Origin: Bacillota bacterium
Lineage (GTDB): Bacteria; Bacillota; Bacilli; Alicyclobacillales; SLC66
Direction of reading: 5' to 3'
Assembly: GCA_021846285.1 (NCBI GenBank)
Contig: JAJZCB010000030.1
Coordinates: forward strand, 1 to 37,613
Length of the DNA stretch: 37,613 nt
The notes beneath the pieces were generated by a model that was given only the letters and a program-made list of their open reading frames with translations, was not told the origin of the DNA and ran no database searches. Shown one piece after another: positions 1 to 8,004 of this stretch (positions within the stretch are counted from its first letter, which is position 1; the number at the start of each line of letters is the position of its first letter). The translations under genes and the position numbers were made by a program.

Positions 1-1004
1 AGAATCCGACCAATCCGGCAAAGAATGCGGTGGCGCGCTACTGGCTTTCGATGGGCGCCTCTGGCTGGCGGCTTGATTCGGCGAACAACAGCAATTTTTC
101 TGTCCAGTGGTGGACGGCTTTTCGCAAAGCGGTCAAACAGGTTGATCCAAACGCGGCGATCATCGGGGAGGATTGGAACAATCCGACAAATGACAATGGC
201 GTCGACTGGTTGACGGGCGCCACGTGGGATTCGACCATGAACTATCCGTTTCGCAATGCCGTCATCTCCTTTTTTCGCGGCAACTACGCGGATGGCAGCG
301 TGACGAACAATCAGGTGAGCGCGACGACGTTCGGGCTGGTTCTGCAGCAGATGCTGTCGCAGTATCCCCAACCGGCCATGTACGCGGAAATGAATCTGCT
401 GGGCTCACAGGACACCGAGCGCATCCTGACCATCCTGGAAGGCGCCCCCGATGCTGTGCTGTTGTCGCCCTTTCAGCAGGCGACCTGGAAACCGACGAAG
501 AGCCAGCAGTCGCTCGGCATCCGCAAACTGGAACTCGTCACAGATTTTCAGTATGGGTTCGTCGGTGTGCCTTCCATTTATTATGGTGACGAGGCGGGCA
601 TGATCGGGTTCAAGGATCCGTTGTCCCGGGGAACCTATCCGTGGGGGAGGGTCAATACGGCGTTGCTGCAACACTATCAACTGCTCGGGAAAATTCGCCG
701 GACACATCCTGTCTTGCAATCGGGCAGCTTCACACAACTCTACGCACAGGGCCACTCGTACGCCTTCGCAAGAACCATTCGCGGCGGGGTGGACGTATTT
801 GGACATAAGGCGGCGAGTGCAACGGCCCTGATTGCGGTCGACAATGGGAAGGCAGAGACGTTGGCCATTCCGGTGAATGGGTTGTTGGCAAATGGCGCAA
901 AGCTGTACGACGCGTTGCACGGGAATCGCGTCTATGTCGTCGCCAACGGCCATGTAACCGTCCATCTGGCAGACGAAGGCGGAGTGATGCTGTTTAGTTC
1001 GTGA
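1..1004 (+). CDS. GH13 alpha-amylase-family glycosidase, 3' part
   Basis: The frame is open from base 3 and runs off the left edge, so only the C-terminal ~334 residues are visible. They hold GH13 conserved region II (GWRLDSAN, with the Asp nucleophile), region III (IIGEDW, Glu acid/base), region IV (LLGSQDTER) and the GVPSIYYGDEAGM and YPWGR segments typical of neopullulanase, cyclomaltodextrinase and amylopullulanase-like enzymes. A beta-sandwich C-terminal domain follows. The enzyme should hydrolyse alpha-glucans or maltodextrins; the cell location cannot be judged without the N-terminus. Region IV normally reads HD, but here the codon is CAG, giving QD, so the conserved subsite -1 histidine is missing. 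The gene converges on the RNA methyltransferase with a 44-bp gap, and a short direct repeat (GTGACGCGCTCCG) lies at both ends of that gap. Family is certain; exact specificity is not. Confidence 0.9.
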   Translation, partial: NPTNPAKNAVARYWLSMGASGWRLDSANNSNFSVQWWTAFRKAVKQVDPNAAIIGEDWNNPTNDNGVDWLTGATWDSTMNYPFRNAVISFFRGNYADGSVTNNQVSATTFGLVLQQMLSQYPQPAMYAEMNLLGSQDTERILTILEGAPDAVLLSPFQQATWKPTKSQQSLGIRKLELVTDFQYGFVGVPSIYYGDEAGMIGFKDPLSRGTYPWGRVNTALLQHYQLLGKIRRTHPVLQSGSFTQLYAQGHSYAFARTIRGGVDVFGHKAASATALIAVDNGKAETLAIPVNGLLANGAKLYDALHGNRVYVVANGHVTVHLADEGGVMLFSS

Positions 1005-1048
1005 CGCGCTCCGTTGTTGATGGTGTTTTGCTCGCGATGCCGCGTTGT

Positions 1049-2227
1049 TCATGATCCTGGTTCGTCCGTGACGCGCTCCGGTCGTGCCTCGGCCTTTTTG
1101 CGCGGCGGCAGAGGGCCCAGATACTGATAGAAGTGACACTCGATCCGCCCGTTGTACAGCTTGCGATTCTTGTCCGCGCGTCTGCCGAACAGACGCTCGA
1201 ACGCAGGGTGCGAGGTGATGGTGAAGACTGACCAGGTCGGGTTCTGCTCTGCCACGCGGCCGAGGTCTTTGTACAGGGTGCGAACCTCTTTTTCACTGCC
1301 CATGCGTTCTCCATAAGGCGGGTTCGTGACGATGCAACCGTACTCGCCCTGCGCGGAAAACTGTGCGAGCGAGGCTCTGGTGACACGTATGGCGTCGGCC
1401 ACACCGGCGAGCTCTGCGTGTCTCGCGGTCAGGCGCGCGGCCTCGGTGTCTATGTCAGACGCGTGAATGTGTATGTCGGCGAGCGGACGCCGCAGTTCGA
1501 AGGCTTCCCGTTTCGCGGTCTCCATGGCGCTTTTGGGCATCCAGGCAAATGATTCGCAGGCGAATGTTCGCGCATGACCAGGAGCGATATTGGCGCCGAT
1601 CAGCGCCGCCTCGACGGCGAGGGTTCCCGTACCGCACAGCGGATCGGCAAATGGTCGGTGCGGAGCCCATCTGCTTAGCAAAATGAGTGCGGCGGCGAGC
1701 GTCTCCTTGAGCGGCGCGGGACCTGTGAGTGTGCGGTACCCCCGTTTGTGCAGGCCTTGACCGCTCGTGTCGAGCGCAATTGTCACCGCATCCTTTTGAA
1801 GAGACACTTCGATCGCGTAGGAATCGCCAGATTCCTCGAACCACCGCTGTCCATAACTCTCCTCAAGGCTTGCGACGATGGCCCGCTTGACGATGGACTG
1901 GCAAGCGGGCACACTGCTGAGCTGTGATTTGACGGAGCGTCCTTCGACGGGAAAGCGGGCGTCTTTTGGCAGCAGTTCCGCCCATGGCAACGCTTTTGTT
2001 CCCTCAAACAATTCATCAAACGTTGTGGCCGTAAACTGCCCAACCACCAACATGACGCGGTCCGCGGTCCGCAACCACAGGTTGCTTTTGCAGATCCCGG
2101 CTGCGTCGGTCTGATACAGTACGCGTCCATTTTCCACAGTCAACCCGCTGAAACCGAGACTCTCCAGTTCGCGCGTTACCACCGCTTCAAGGCCCAGCGG
2201 CGCTGTGGCCATCAGTGTGTATGGCAT
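1049..2227 (-). CDS. THUMP-domain class I SAM-dependent rRNA methyltransferase (YpsC/RlmL-N type)
   Basis: This 392-residue protein has the layout of B. subtilis YpsC and the N-terminal half of E. coli RlmL: an N-terminal ferredoxin-like/THUMP region (about residues 1-155) and a Rossmann methyltransferase domain. The SAM loop is DPLCGTGT at about 195-201 and the catalytic N-methylation motif is NPPYG at about 302-306. Members methylate a guanine N2 in 23S rRNA; that this one does so is family inference. Length matches the single-domain Firmicutes form, without the RlmK half of the E. coli fusion. The start is ATG at 2227. A Lys/Arg-rich tail (PPRKKAEARPERV) follows the domain. It is convergent with the glycosidase and divergent from the MaoC pair, so it is probably monocistronic. 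Confidence 0.9.
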   Translation of the reverse strand: MPYTLMATAPLGLEAVVTRELESLGFSGLTVENGRVLYQTDAAGICKSNLWLRTADRVMLVVGQFTATTFDELFEGTKALPWAELLPKDARFPVEGRSVKSQLSSVPACQSIVKRAIVASLEESYGQRWFEESGDSYAIEVSLQKDAVTIALDTSGQGLHKRGYRTLTGPAPLKETLAAALILLSRWAPHRPFADPLCGTGTLAVEAALIGANIAPGHARTFACESFAWMPKSAMETAKREAFELRRPLADIHIHASDIDTEAARLTARHAELAGVADAIRVTRASLAQFSAQGEYGCIVTNPPYGERMGSEKEVRTLYKDLGRVAEQNPTWSVFTITSHPAFERLFGRRADKNRKLYNGRIECHFYQYLGPLPPRKKAEARPERVTDEPGS

Positions 2228-2330
2228 TCGTTCACCGTCCCTTTCCTAGTCGCCACAAATTGTACCACAGTCCAGACACCGCCCCCAGTTGTGCTATGAT
2301 GACAGAGAATGAGGAACAGGAGGCAGGGTC

Positions 2331-2768
2331 ATGGATAAGAGCATCGTGGGCGTCTGGTCCCAACCGGTCGCAAACGTCGTGGAACGCGGCGCCGTCCGGA
2401 AGTTTGCGGACGCGATCGGCGATCCCAATCTCTTGTATCGCGACGAAGAGTATGCGCGCGGTACACGCTTTGGAAGAATGATTGCGCCGCCGACATTTTG
2501 CAGAACGTTTGACTTCGGAATCATTGAAGGTCTGGATATTGCGCAAGAAGGCCTGATTCATGGCGAGCAGTCGTTTCACTTTGAACGCCCCATTTACGTC
2601 GGGGAAGAACTGTGGTGCAGTGAATGTCTGTCTGATACATATACCCGCTCTGGCGGAAGCGGCAAAATGACGTTTCTGATTTTTGAGCAAAAGGGTGAGA
2701 CAAAGGATGGCGAGTTGGTCTTCACCTCCCGCGCGAATGTGATTCGAAAGGAGGGTCCGGACGCGTGA
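2331..2768 (+). CDS. MaoC-like hot-dog dehydratase, N-terminal (FAS1-like) subunit
   Basis: This 145-residue protein matches the MaoC_dehydrat_N / FAS1-like hot-dog domain: a strand-rich start, FADAIGDPNLLY, a turn at RMIAPPTF, and GEQSFHFERPIYVGEEL. It carries no obvious catalytic His-Asp pair of its own, which is usual for the structural half of heterodimeric hydratases such as the mycobacterial HadA and HadC families. It likely pairs with the product of the next gene to hydrate or dehydrate 2-enoyl/3-hydroxyacyl thioesters. The two reading frames overlap by 4 bp (GTGA), implying translational coupling. The ATG is preceded by AGGAGG about 8 bp upstream. Chain length and whether the substrate is on CoA or ACP cannot be read from the sequence. 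Confidence 0.85.
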   Translation: MDKSIVGVWSQPVANVVERGAVRKFADAIGDPNLLYRDEEYARGTRFGRMIAPPTFCRTFDFGIIEGLDIAQEGLIHGEQSFHFERPIYVGEELWCSECLSDTYTRSGGSGKMTFLIFEQKGETKDGELVFTSRANVIRKEGPDA

Positions 2769-3175
2769 ATCATTCATTGTCTGTCGGCATGGAAGTTCCG
2801 CCGCTGCGCAAGGGGCCTGTCACACACACCGATCTGGTCAAATACTCCGGAGCCTCCGGAGACTTCAATCCGATTCACACTGTGGAGTCGTTTGCGATCG
2901 AAGTGGGGTTGGGCGGTGTCATTGCGCACGGGATGCTCACGATGGCGTACGTAGGCCAGATGCTCACTGATTTTGCGGGCATGGACGCGGATCTCGTGGA
3001 TTTTCGCGTGCGCTTTCGGGCCATGGTGCGACCGGGCGACACGGTCGTTTGCCGGGGCATGGTCTCCGGAATCAAGGAAGACGATTCCGGTTCTCTGGTG
3101 ACTTTGCAGGTGGATGCCGAGACACAGCGTCAGGAGACCGTGGTCAAAGGAACTGCAACGTTACGCTATCGTTGA
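2765..3175 (+). CDS. MaoC-family (R)-specific enoyl hydratase, catalytic subunit
   Basis: This 136-residue single hot-dog protein carries the hydratase-2 motif: YSGASGDFNPIHT supplies the catalytic Asp and His, followed by GVIAHGML. The start is GTG overlapping the stop of the preceding gene, so the two subunits are probably made together and form a HadAB-like heterodimer. The reaction would be reversible hydration of trans-2-enoyl-CoA (or ACP) to the (R)-3-hydroxyacyl form. No enoyl hydratase is seen in the acyl-CoA degradation cluster 20 kb downstream, so this pair could serve it, but that link is only inference. A long imperfect hairpin begins 6 bp after the stop. Confidence 0.88.
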   Translation: MNHSLSVGMEVPPLRKGPVTHTDLVKYSGASGDFNPIHTVESFAIEVGLGGVIAHGMLTMAYVGQMLTDFAGMDADLVDFRVRFRAMVRPGDTVVCRGMVSGIKEDDSGSLVTLQVDAETQRQETVVKGTATLRYR

Positions 3176-3181
3176 CGTCAG

Positions 3182-3227
3182 GCTATCCAACCGGCAGTTG
3201 CATAACCGTCACTGTCGGTTGGATAGC
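3182..3227. terminator. 16-bp hairpin downstream of the MaoC pair
   Basis: Arms 3182-3197 and 3212-3227 pair over 16 bp with one G-U wobble, around a 14-nt loop. The position just after the MaoC stop suggests a transcript end, but no T-run follows, so it may instead be a processing site or protein-binding dyad. Bases 3228-3386 hold nothing else recognisable. Confidence 0.45.
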
Positions 3228-3386
3228 AACCCATGGAATCTAGCCATCGACACTTTGCCTTGGAGCTTCGCAGTAATCCGAAAAAGAAGATCGGAGAGCA
3301 ATGTCCGTTGCAACAGGCGAAACAGCCTTGCACAAAGCAGGGTTTTCCACGCTGGGATAGGCGAGGTTGGTCTTTGCGGGACGTTC

Positions 3387-3414
3387 GTGACAACGCACTG
3401 GATCGGGCTATAAT
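3387..3414 (+). promoter_or_regulatory. Probable sigma-A promoter for the Uma2-family gene
   Basis: The -35 box GTGACA (3387-3392) is one mismatch from TTGACA. The -10 box is a perfect TATAAT (3409-3414), with a 16-bp spacer. Transcription would start about 30 bp before the Uma2-family start codon. Confidence 0.6.
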
Positions 3415-3449
3415 GGGAATAGCGAATCAGTTCCACGGGGGTGACATGC

Positions 3450-4010
3450 ATGTCGATGGTGCAAAGAAACGGCCGATTCACGTATGCGGATTACGTGACG
3501 TGGGACGACGATGAACGCTGGGAGTTGATCGACGGCGAGGCGGTTATGATGACACCGGCGCCGAGTCCGGAGCATCAAGAAATTGTGGTGCGACTGAGTG
3601 GTGAATGGTACGCACAATTGCGCGGAAGGAGTTGCCAGATCTATGTGGCGCCCACGGATCTGACGTTTGACGCGGCAGAGGAGACGCCAACGGTGGTTCA
3701 ACCGGATCTATTTGTGATGTGTGGGACATACGACCGGGAAAAACGAATCACGGGCGTACCCGCCTTGGTCATCGAGATCCTGTCTCCCTCGACGGCGCGG
3801 CGGGACAAGATTGCAAAACTTGCGTTGTACGAACGCGTGGGCGTGCCGGAGTATTGGATTGTGGACGGGGCAAACCGCGTGATCGACGTGTTTTTACGCA
3901 ATGGAACGGCGTACGGCCGACCGAAGTCTCACGGGGAGGGTGACGTCGTGACGGCAACTTCGGTGGAGGGTGTCACGGTGGATGTCAATACGATATTCTC
4001 GTCTTCATAA
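3450..4010 (+). CDS. Uma2-family (DUF820) PD-(D/E)xK nuclease-fold protein
   Basis: This ~186-residue protein has the Uma2/DUF820 layout: an N-terminal segment with the ExxxGE-like WELIDGEAVMM, the SPEHQ helix, VQPDLFV supplying the metal-binding Asp, VIEILSPST supplying Glu, and KLALYERVGVPEYWIVD with the conserved K..Y and W. The fold belongs to the restriction-endonuclease-like superfamily. Such genes are abundant in cyanobacteria and some Bacillota and have no established function. The ATG at 3450 is chosen over GTG 3441 because GGGGG at 3437-3441 gives a proper spacing. It has its own promoter. No methylase or toxin partner lies next to it. Confidence 0.85.
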   Translation: MSMVQRNGRFTYADYVTWDDDERWELIDGEAVMMTPAPSPEHQEIVVRLSGEWYAQLRGRSCQIYVAPTDLTFDAAEETPTVVQPDLFVMCGTYDREKRITGVPALVIEILSPSTARRDKIAKLALYERVGVPEYWIVDGANRVIDVFLRNGTAYGRPKSHGEGDVVTATSVEGVTVDVNTIFSSS

Positions 4011-4079
4011 ACTCCGCGTCTTCCTTCACGGTCACGGGGCGAAGGTCCCACGGAATCGAGAGGGCGCGACGGCGACATT

Positions 4080-4108
4080 TTTCCAACAGTCAAGATTTAA
4101 GATAGAAT
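4080..4108 (+). promoter_or_regulatory. Possible promoter for the Tet(M)-like gene
   Basis: TTTCCA (4080-4085) and TAGAAT (4103-4108) are separated by 17 bp in a locally AT-rich stretch 100 bp upstream of the GTPase start. The -35 is weak, 4 of 6 matches. Bases 4011-4079 show nothing else. Confidence 0.35.
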
Positions 4109-4141
4109 GGATATATAAAACAGTTCAGGAGCGTGATCGGA

Positions 4142-4267
4142 ATGCGGCAAATTACCTACATTCGAGAGGAGAATCATACGATCTGGGAAATGAGGACTTT
4201 GTGGAATGAAAATTATCAATATAGGGATTGTCGCGCACGTGGACGCAGGAAAGACAAGTCTGACTGA
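4142..4267 (+). CDS. Possible 41-codon upstream ORF overlapping the Tet(M)-like start
   Basis: An ATG at 4142 sits 10 bp after AGGAG (4127-4131) and opens a 41-codon frame that runs out of phase across the start of the downstream GTPase gene and stops at 4265-4267. Classical tet(M) has a leader ORF and attenuator upstream, so an upstream translated frame would fit that logic, but this peptide does not resemble the known leader and no terminator hairpin was found between the two starts. The second half is Arg/Lys-rich and probably just reads the other gene out of frame. Treat it as a candidate regulatory ORF only. Confidence 0.25.
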   Translation: MRQITYIREENHTIWEMRTLWNENYQYRDCRARGRRKDKSD

Positions 4268-6188
4268 ACGTATTTTATTTGATGCTCACGTCATTGATAA
4301 AGTTGGACGCGTTGATCAGGGAAATACTCAGACAGATTCGATGGAGTTGGAGAAACAGAGAGGCATCACGATTAAGGCGTCCGTCGTTTCTTTTTACGTA
4401 AATGGGATAAAAATCAATTTGATTGACACACCTGGGCATGCGGATTTTATCGCCGAAGTAGAGCGTTCACTGTCTGTGCTGGATGGTGTTATTTTGGTTA
4501 TTTCGGCAGTGGAAGGCGTTCAGGCGCAAACCAAAGTCCTGATGTCAGTGTTGAAGAAGTTGGCTATTCCAACGATATTGTTTGTGAACAAGATTGATCG
4601 AACTGGCGCTCAGTCCGATTCCATCATTAAAAACATCCAGGAAAAACTTACTCCGAACGTAATTCCTCTATCTCAAGTTGAACAGGTGGGCTCGAAGCAG
4701 GCATTTGTAGTTGAAAATCGGTTTGATTGGACTGCGGGCGCCTCTTTTTTGGAGCAATGTATCGAACTTGCTGCGGCAACCGGCCACGAGCAATTATTGG
4801 AGTGGTATGCGAGCGGGGAAGATGTAACCGAAGATCAAGTTAAAGCGGCGTTGAAAAATCAGGTATGGAAAGCCAATTTGCATCCGATATATTTTGGGTC
4901 GGCAGTAACCGGAATGGGTGTATTGGAATTGCTTTCAGGTGTAACGGAATGGTTTCCGGTGAATCCACCTTCAGAACGGACCGCTTTATCCGGCGTCGTG
5001 TTCAAGATTGAAAAAGAACCTTCGGGCGAAAAAATCACCTATGTCAGACTTTTTTCAGGCGTCTTGCGGATGAGAGAGCAAGTTAATGTACAACGCGACA
5101 ACAATAAGAATCAGTTGGAATCATTCACTTACAAGGTGAAAAAACTCCATGCGTTTATCAGTGGCAAGTCCATGATTGCAAGCGAGGTACATCCGGGTGA
5201 TTTCGGAAAGGTATGGGGGTTGAAGGACGCTCAGATTGGGGACATCGTCGGTGAGCGATCTCACCAGATGAAGCGTGTCCACTTTGCGACGCCCCAAATG
5301 GAAACCCGAGTTGAAGCAGTGGATAAAAGCAAGACGCATCAGTTGTATCAAGCGCTTCTCAACCTGGCGGATGAGGATCCGTTAATCGAAGTGGTGAAAG
5401 CCGACATGCACCAAGAGATCTATGTGCGCATTTTCGGTGAAGTGCAAAGAGAAGTCATTGAGTTCACTCTGAAGGAACGCTACGGTGTTGATGTCCAGTT
5501 TTCCGAGTCGAGAATCATCTGCATAGAAAAACCGCGAGGTATCGGACGCGCACTGGACGTCATGGGAGCAGCGGACAATCCATTTTATGCGACTGTTAGA
5601 TTTAATGTTGAGTCCGGACTGTCAGAAAGCGGAGTGCAGTATCGATTGGAAGTTGAGCTTGGGTCGCTGCCTTTGTCCTTTCATAAAGCGATTAAGGAGA
5701 CTGTCCACGACACCCTGAAACAAGGTTTATATGGATGGGAGGTCAGAGATATTGTCGTGACGCTTACCCACACTGGCTACTCGAGCCCGGTGACGACGTC
5801 AGGCGATTTCAGAAAGCTCGTTCCCCTTGTGCTGATGGATGCGCTAGCGGAGGCGGGCACCGATGTTTATGAGCCCATTCATAAGTTCGAATTAACTGTG
5901 CCTGCCGACGCGATGAGCAAAACCATGTTCAATTTGTCCGGAATCAACGCGATTGTCAATGAATCGACTTTGCGCAAGGACATCTGTTTCATTAAAGGCA
6001 CGCTTCCCGTAGCAGCCGCAGATCGATTCAGGGCAAGTTTGCATTCTTTGGCTCAGGGTGAAGGCGTGATGGTGATCGAGCCCTGTGGATTCGCTAAAAT
6101 GCATTCCGATGCACCGATACGAACACGAACAGATCACAATCCACTTAATCGACACGAATACTTGCTCCATGTTCTTCGCGCTTATTGA
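4206..6188 (+). CDS. Tet(M)/Otr(A)-family ribosomal protection GTPase
   Basis: This 660-residue protein is an EF-G-like translational GTPase of the tetracycline ribosomal-protection family. G1 is AHVDAGKTS (10-18), G3 is DTPGH (74-78) and G4 is NKID (128-131). The switch-I GITI and the SLSVLDG segment match Tet(M) closely. Domain IV keeps the tip loop YSSPV (525-529), which in Tet(M) reaches the 16S rRNA site where tetracycline binds. These features favour a true protection protein over EF-G, which is longer and lacks this loop. It is slightly longer than Tet(M) (about 639) and the C-terminal tail differs. Base composition is visibly AT-richer than the flanking genes, suggesting transfer. The RBS is weak (GAGG about 10 bp upstream). 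It need not confer clinical resistance; many soil Bacillota carry divergent homologues. Confidence 0.88.
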   Translation: MKIINIGIVAHVDAGKTSLTERILFDAHVIDKVGRVDQGNTQTDSMELEKQRGITIKASVVSFYVNGIKINLIDTPGHADFIAEVERSLSVLDGVILVISAVEGVQAQTKVLMSVLKKLAIPTILFVNKIDRTGAQSDSIIKNIQEKLTPNVIPLSQVEQVGSKQAFVVENRFDWTAGASFLEQCIELAAATGHEQLLEWYASGEDVTEDQVKAALKNQVWKANLHPIYFGSAVTGMGVLELLSGVTEWFPVNPPSERTALSGVVFKIEKEPSGEKITYVRLFSGVLRMREQVNVQRDNNKNQLESFTYKVKKLHAFISGKSMIASEVHPGDFGKVWGLKDAQIGDIVGERSHQMKRVHFATPQMETRVEAVDKSKTHQLYQALLNLADEDPLIEVVKADMHQEIYVRIFGEVQREVIEFTLKERYGVDVQFSESRIICIEKPRGIGRALDVMGAADNPFYATVRFNVESGLSESGVQYRLEVELGSLPLSFHKAIKETVHDTLKQGLYGWEVRDIVVTLTHTGYSSPVTTSGDFRKLVPLVLMDALAEAGTDVYEPIHKFELTVPADAMSKTMFNLSGINAIVNESTLRKDICFIKGTLPVAAADRFRASLHSLAQGEGVMVIEPCGFAKMHSDAPIRTRTDHNPLNRHEYLLHVLRAY

Positions 6189-6296
6189 GGCTGTTTTTGA
6201 CCTCCTAATCCTTGAGTGTTAGACATTGAAGGTTGTCATCACATCGCATATACTATTATCAATTTAATAGCCATGAAATTTACTACTGGTTTTTCG

Positions 6297-6312
6297 TGGC
6301 ACGAATATTGCC
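6297..6312 (+). promoter_or_regulatory. Sigma-54 (RpoN) -24/-12 promoter
   Basis: TGGCACGAATATTGCC matches the -24/-12 consensus TGGCACG-N4-TTGCW at every core position except the last. The predicted start site, about 12 bp on, leaves a ~34-nt leader before the GTG of the AtzG-like gene. A dyad CTATTA-N6-TAATAG (6253-6258 / 6265-6270) lies upstream, closer than usual for an enhancer site. No enhancer-binding activator gene is in the window. Confidence 0.75.
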
Positions 6313-6356
6313 TGGTTAAAAACGGGAGAGGAAAGATATCTTGGAGGAGTGAGAGA

Positions 6357-6539
6357 GTGGAAGAGTTTATAAAGATGGCTCTTGGGTTCGCCGGAATCAC
6401 GGCGCCGGCAGAGGACCTGCCTGTTCTGGCCGCACAGCTGGCAGGGATGGGAGAGGCCGCCGCACTCGTGCAAAGCATCCATCTGAACGAGTTCGTTCCG
6501 GCGCTCATCTTTGAACCGGAGGTGGGCGCGGATGACTGA
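6357..6539 (+). CDS. AtzG-like (DUF4089) small amidase partner subunit
   Basis: This ~60-residue acidic helical protein overlaps the following amidase gene by 8 bp. Its size, the PAEDLPVLAAQL pattern and the position directly before an amidase match DUF4089/AtzG, the small subunit that pairs with the AtzE hydrolase in 1-carboxybiuret hydrolase. The GTG start is chosen because GGAGGAG (6343-6349) lies 7 bp before it; upstream in-frame codons would read through the sigma-54 promoter. The protein probably stabilises or completes the active site of the amidase. The physiological substrate is not known. Confidence 0.7.
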   Translation: MEEFIKMALGFAGITAPAEDLPVLAAQLAGMGEAAALVQSIHLNEFVPALIFEPEVGADD

Positions 6540-7935
6540 GCTCTATTACCAAACGATTGGGGAATTGGCTCCTAAGCTTCAACGAAGAGAGCTTTCTCCA
6601 GTTGAGTTGACCGAGGCCGTGTTAAAACGGACAGAAGCGCTGAATCCGAAGCTGAACGCTTACCTGACAATCCTTGAGAACGAGGCGCTTCAACAGGCCC
6701 GGCAGGCAGAGCAGGAAATTTTCTCTGGCCATTGGCGGGGGCCATTGCACGGGATTCCGATGGCATTGAAAGATCTGTTTCACACAGATGGGATCAAAAC
6801 CACTGCAGGATCTTCTATCCTTAAGGATTTCACTCCCCAAGAGAATGCGACCGTAGTGCAGCGACTGCTCGATGCAGGAATCGTCCTGACGGGCAAGCTC
6901 AATATGCACGAATTCGCCTTTGGCGTAACCAATGAAAACCCCCATTTTGGCGATGCCCACAATCCTTGGGATACAAACCGAATCACGGGCGGCTCTAGCG
7001 GCGGGAGCGCAGCGGCGGTGGCAGCGGGCCTTAGCGTCGCCTCTCTTGGAACGGACACTGGCGGCTCGATTCGTACTCCCTCGTCTCTATGCGGGGTGGT
7101 TGGGTTAAAACCTACTTTTGGGCGGGTGAGCAAGCACGGTGTGGTGCCCTTGGCTTGGTCGCTTGATCATGTTGGCCCGATTGCCCGTAGTGTGGAAGAT
7201 GTGGCTTTTCTTTTGGAAGCCATTGCAGGGCATGATAGGAAGGATCCGACGAGCAAGAAAAGAGAAATTGGCTCTTACCGGAATGCTTTGGCAAGCGGAA
7301 CTAAAGGATTGCGAGCCGGTGTGGTGCGCAATTATTATATAGGGGCTGAGCCGGATGTAGAGAACAATTTCCGGGAGGCTATCAAGAGTCTGGAAACGGC
7401 AGGGCTGCACGTTTTCGAAGTGGAAATCCCCGAACTGGATGCGGCGTTGTTTGCTGAAATGATCATGATTTCTGCAGAGGCATCAGCCTATCACCATGAA
7501 AGGCTGGCGGAGTCGCCAACCGCCTTTGGTGCAGATGTACGCATTCTTTTGGAGGCTGGCGAGCTGATTTCGGCAGTTCAGTATATTAAGGCTCAGCAGG
7601 CCAGGCGCTTAATTCAAGAAGGCTTTCACCGTGTCTTTAATCAATTCGACGTCCTACTGGCTCCATCCGTACCTCTCACAGCCACCCCGATAGGAGTGCG
7701 CCAGTTGCAGACAAGCGGAATGCCCATTGACGTAACAATGGCCTTTGTCCAATTTGCGGCGCCCGCAAACCTGGCGGGGCTTCCGGCCTTATCTCTGCCT
7801 ACCGGAGTTTCGGCGGAAGGGCTTCCTACAGGTATGCAGATTATCGGCAAGCCCTTTGATGAGGAAACGGTACTTCGCGTAGGGGTTGACTATGAGGCGA
7901 TGTCACCGTTGCAAGGGAAACACCCGCTCGGTTAG
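6532..7935 (+). CDS. Amidase-signature hydrolase (AtzE-like)
   Basis: This 467-residue amidase-signature enzyme has the full Ser-cisSer-Lys triad: Lys80 in MALKDLF, cis-Ser155 in GGSSGGS and the nucleophile Ser179 in TDTGGSIR, with the usual 24-residue spacing between the serines. It hydrolyses an amide, likely a small nitrogen compound. The pairing with an AtzG-like protein and the sigma-54 promoter both suggest nitrogen scavenging (carboxybiuret- or ureide-like substrate), but GatA-like roles are excluded only by the absence of gatB/gatC here. ATG 6532 is chosen because GGAGG lies about 10 bp upstream and the gene overlaps its partner; an upstream in-frame start at 6511 lacks an RBS. A strong hairpin 23 bp after the stop closes the unit. 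Confidence 0.88.
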   Translation: MTELYYQTIGELAPKLQRRELSPVELTEAVLKRTEALNPKLNAYLTILENEALQQARQAEQEIFSGHWRGPLHGIPMALKDLFHTDGIKTTAGSSILKDFTPQENATVVQRLLDAGIVLTGKLNMHEFAFGVTNENPHFGDAHNPWDTNRITGGSSGGSAAAVAAGLSVASLGTDTGGSIRTPSSLCGVVGLKPTFGRVSKHGVVPLAWSLDHVGPIARSVEDVAFLLEAIAGHDRKDPTSKKREIGSYRNALASGTKGLRAGVVRNYYIGAEPDVENNFREAIKSLETAGLHVFEVEIPELDAALFAEMIMISAEASAYHHERLAESPTAFGADVRILLEAGELISAVQYIKAQQARRLIQEGFHRVFNQFDVLLAPSVPLTATPIGVRQLQTSGMPIDVTMAFVQFAAPANLAGLPALSLPTGVSAEGLPTGMQIIGKPFDEETVLRVGVDYEAMSPLQGKHPLG

Positions 7936-7958
7936 GAAGGAACGAATCCTGACGAAGC

Positions 7959-8004
7959 AAAGGGGCAAGGAATCCCAACTTGCGTAGGGATTCCTTGCCC
8001 CTTT
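7959..8004 (+). terminator. 18-bp perfect hairpin, terminator of the amidase operon
   Basis: Arms 7959-7976 and 7987-8004 are perfectly complementary over 18 bp around a 10-nt loop; the 3' arm ends in CCCCTTT. The following T-run is short, but position and stability make it a probable rho-independent terminator. Of the remaining bases up to 8178, only a TATAAT at 8040-8045 without a clear -35 is notable. Confidence 0.75.

Noticed and set aside
3970-4209. 79-residue ORF ending in an ATGA overlap with the Tet(M)-like start
   Set aside because: It begins inside the Uma2-family gene, has no RBS or internal start near the end, and its sequence is not protein-like.
4206-6188. Annotation as elongation factor G
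   Set aside because: Length (660), N-terminal MKIINIGIVAHVDAGKT and the YSSPV domain IV loop fit the ribosomal-protection family rather than EF-G.
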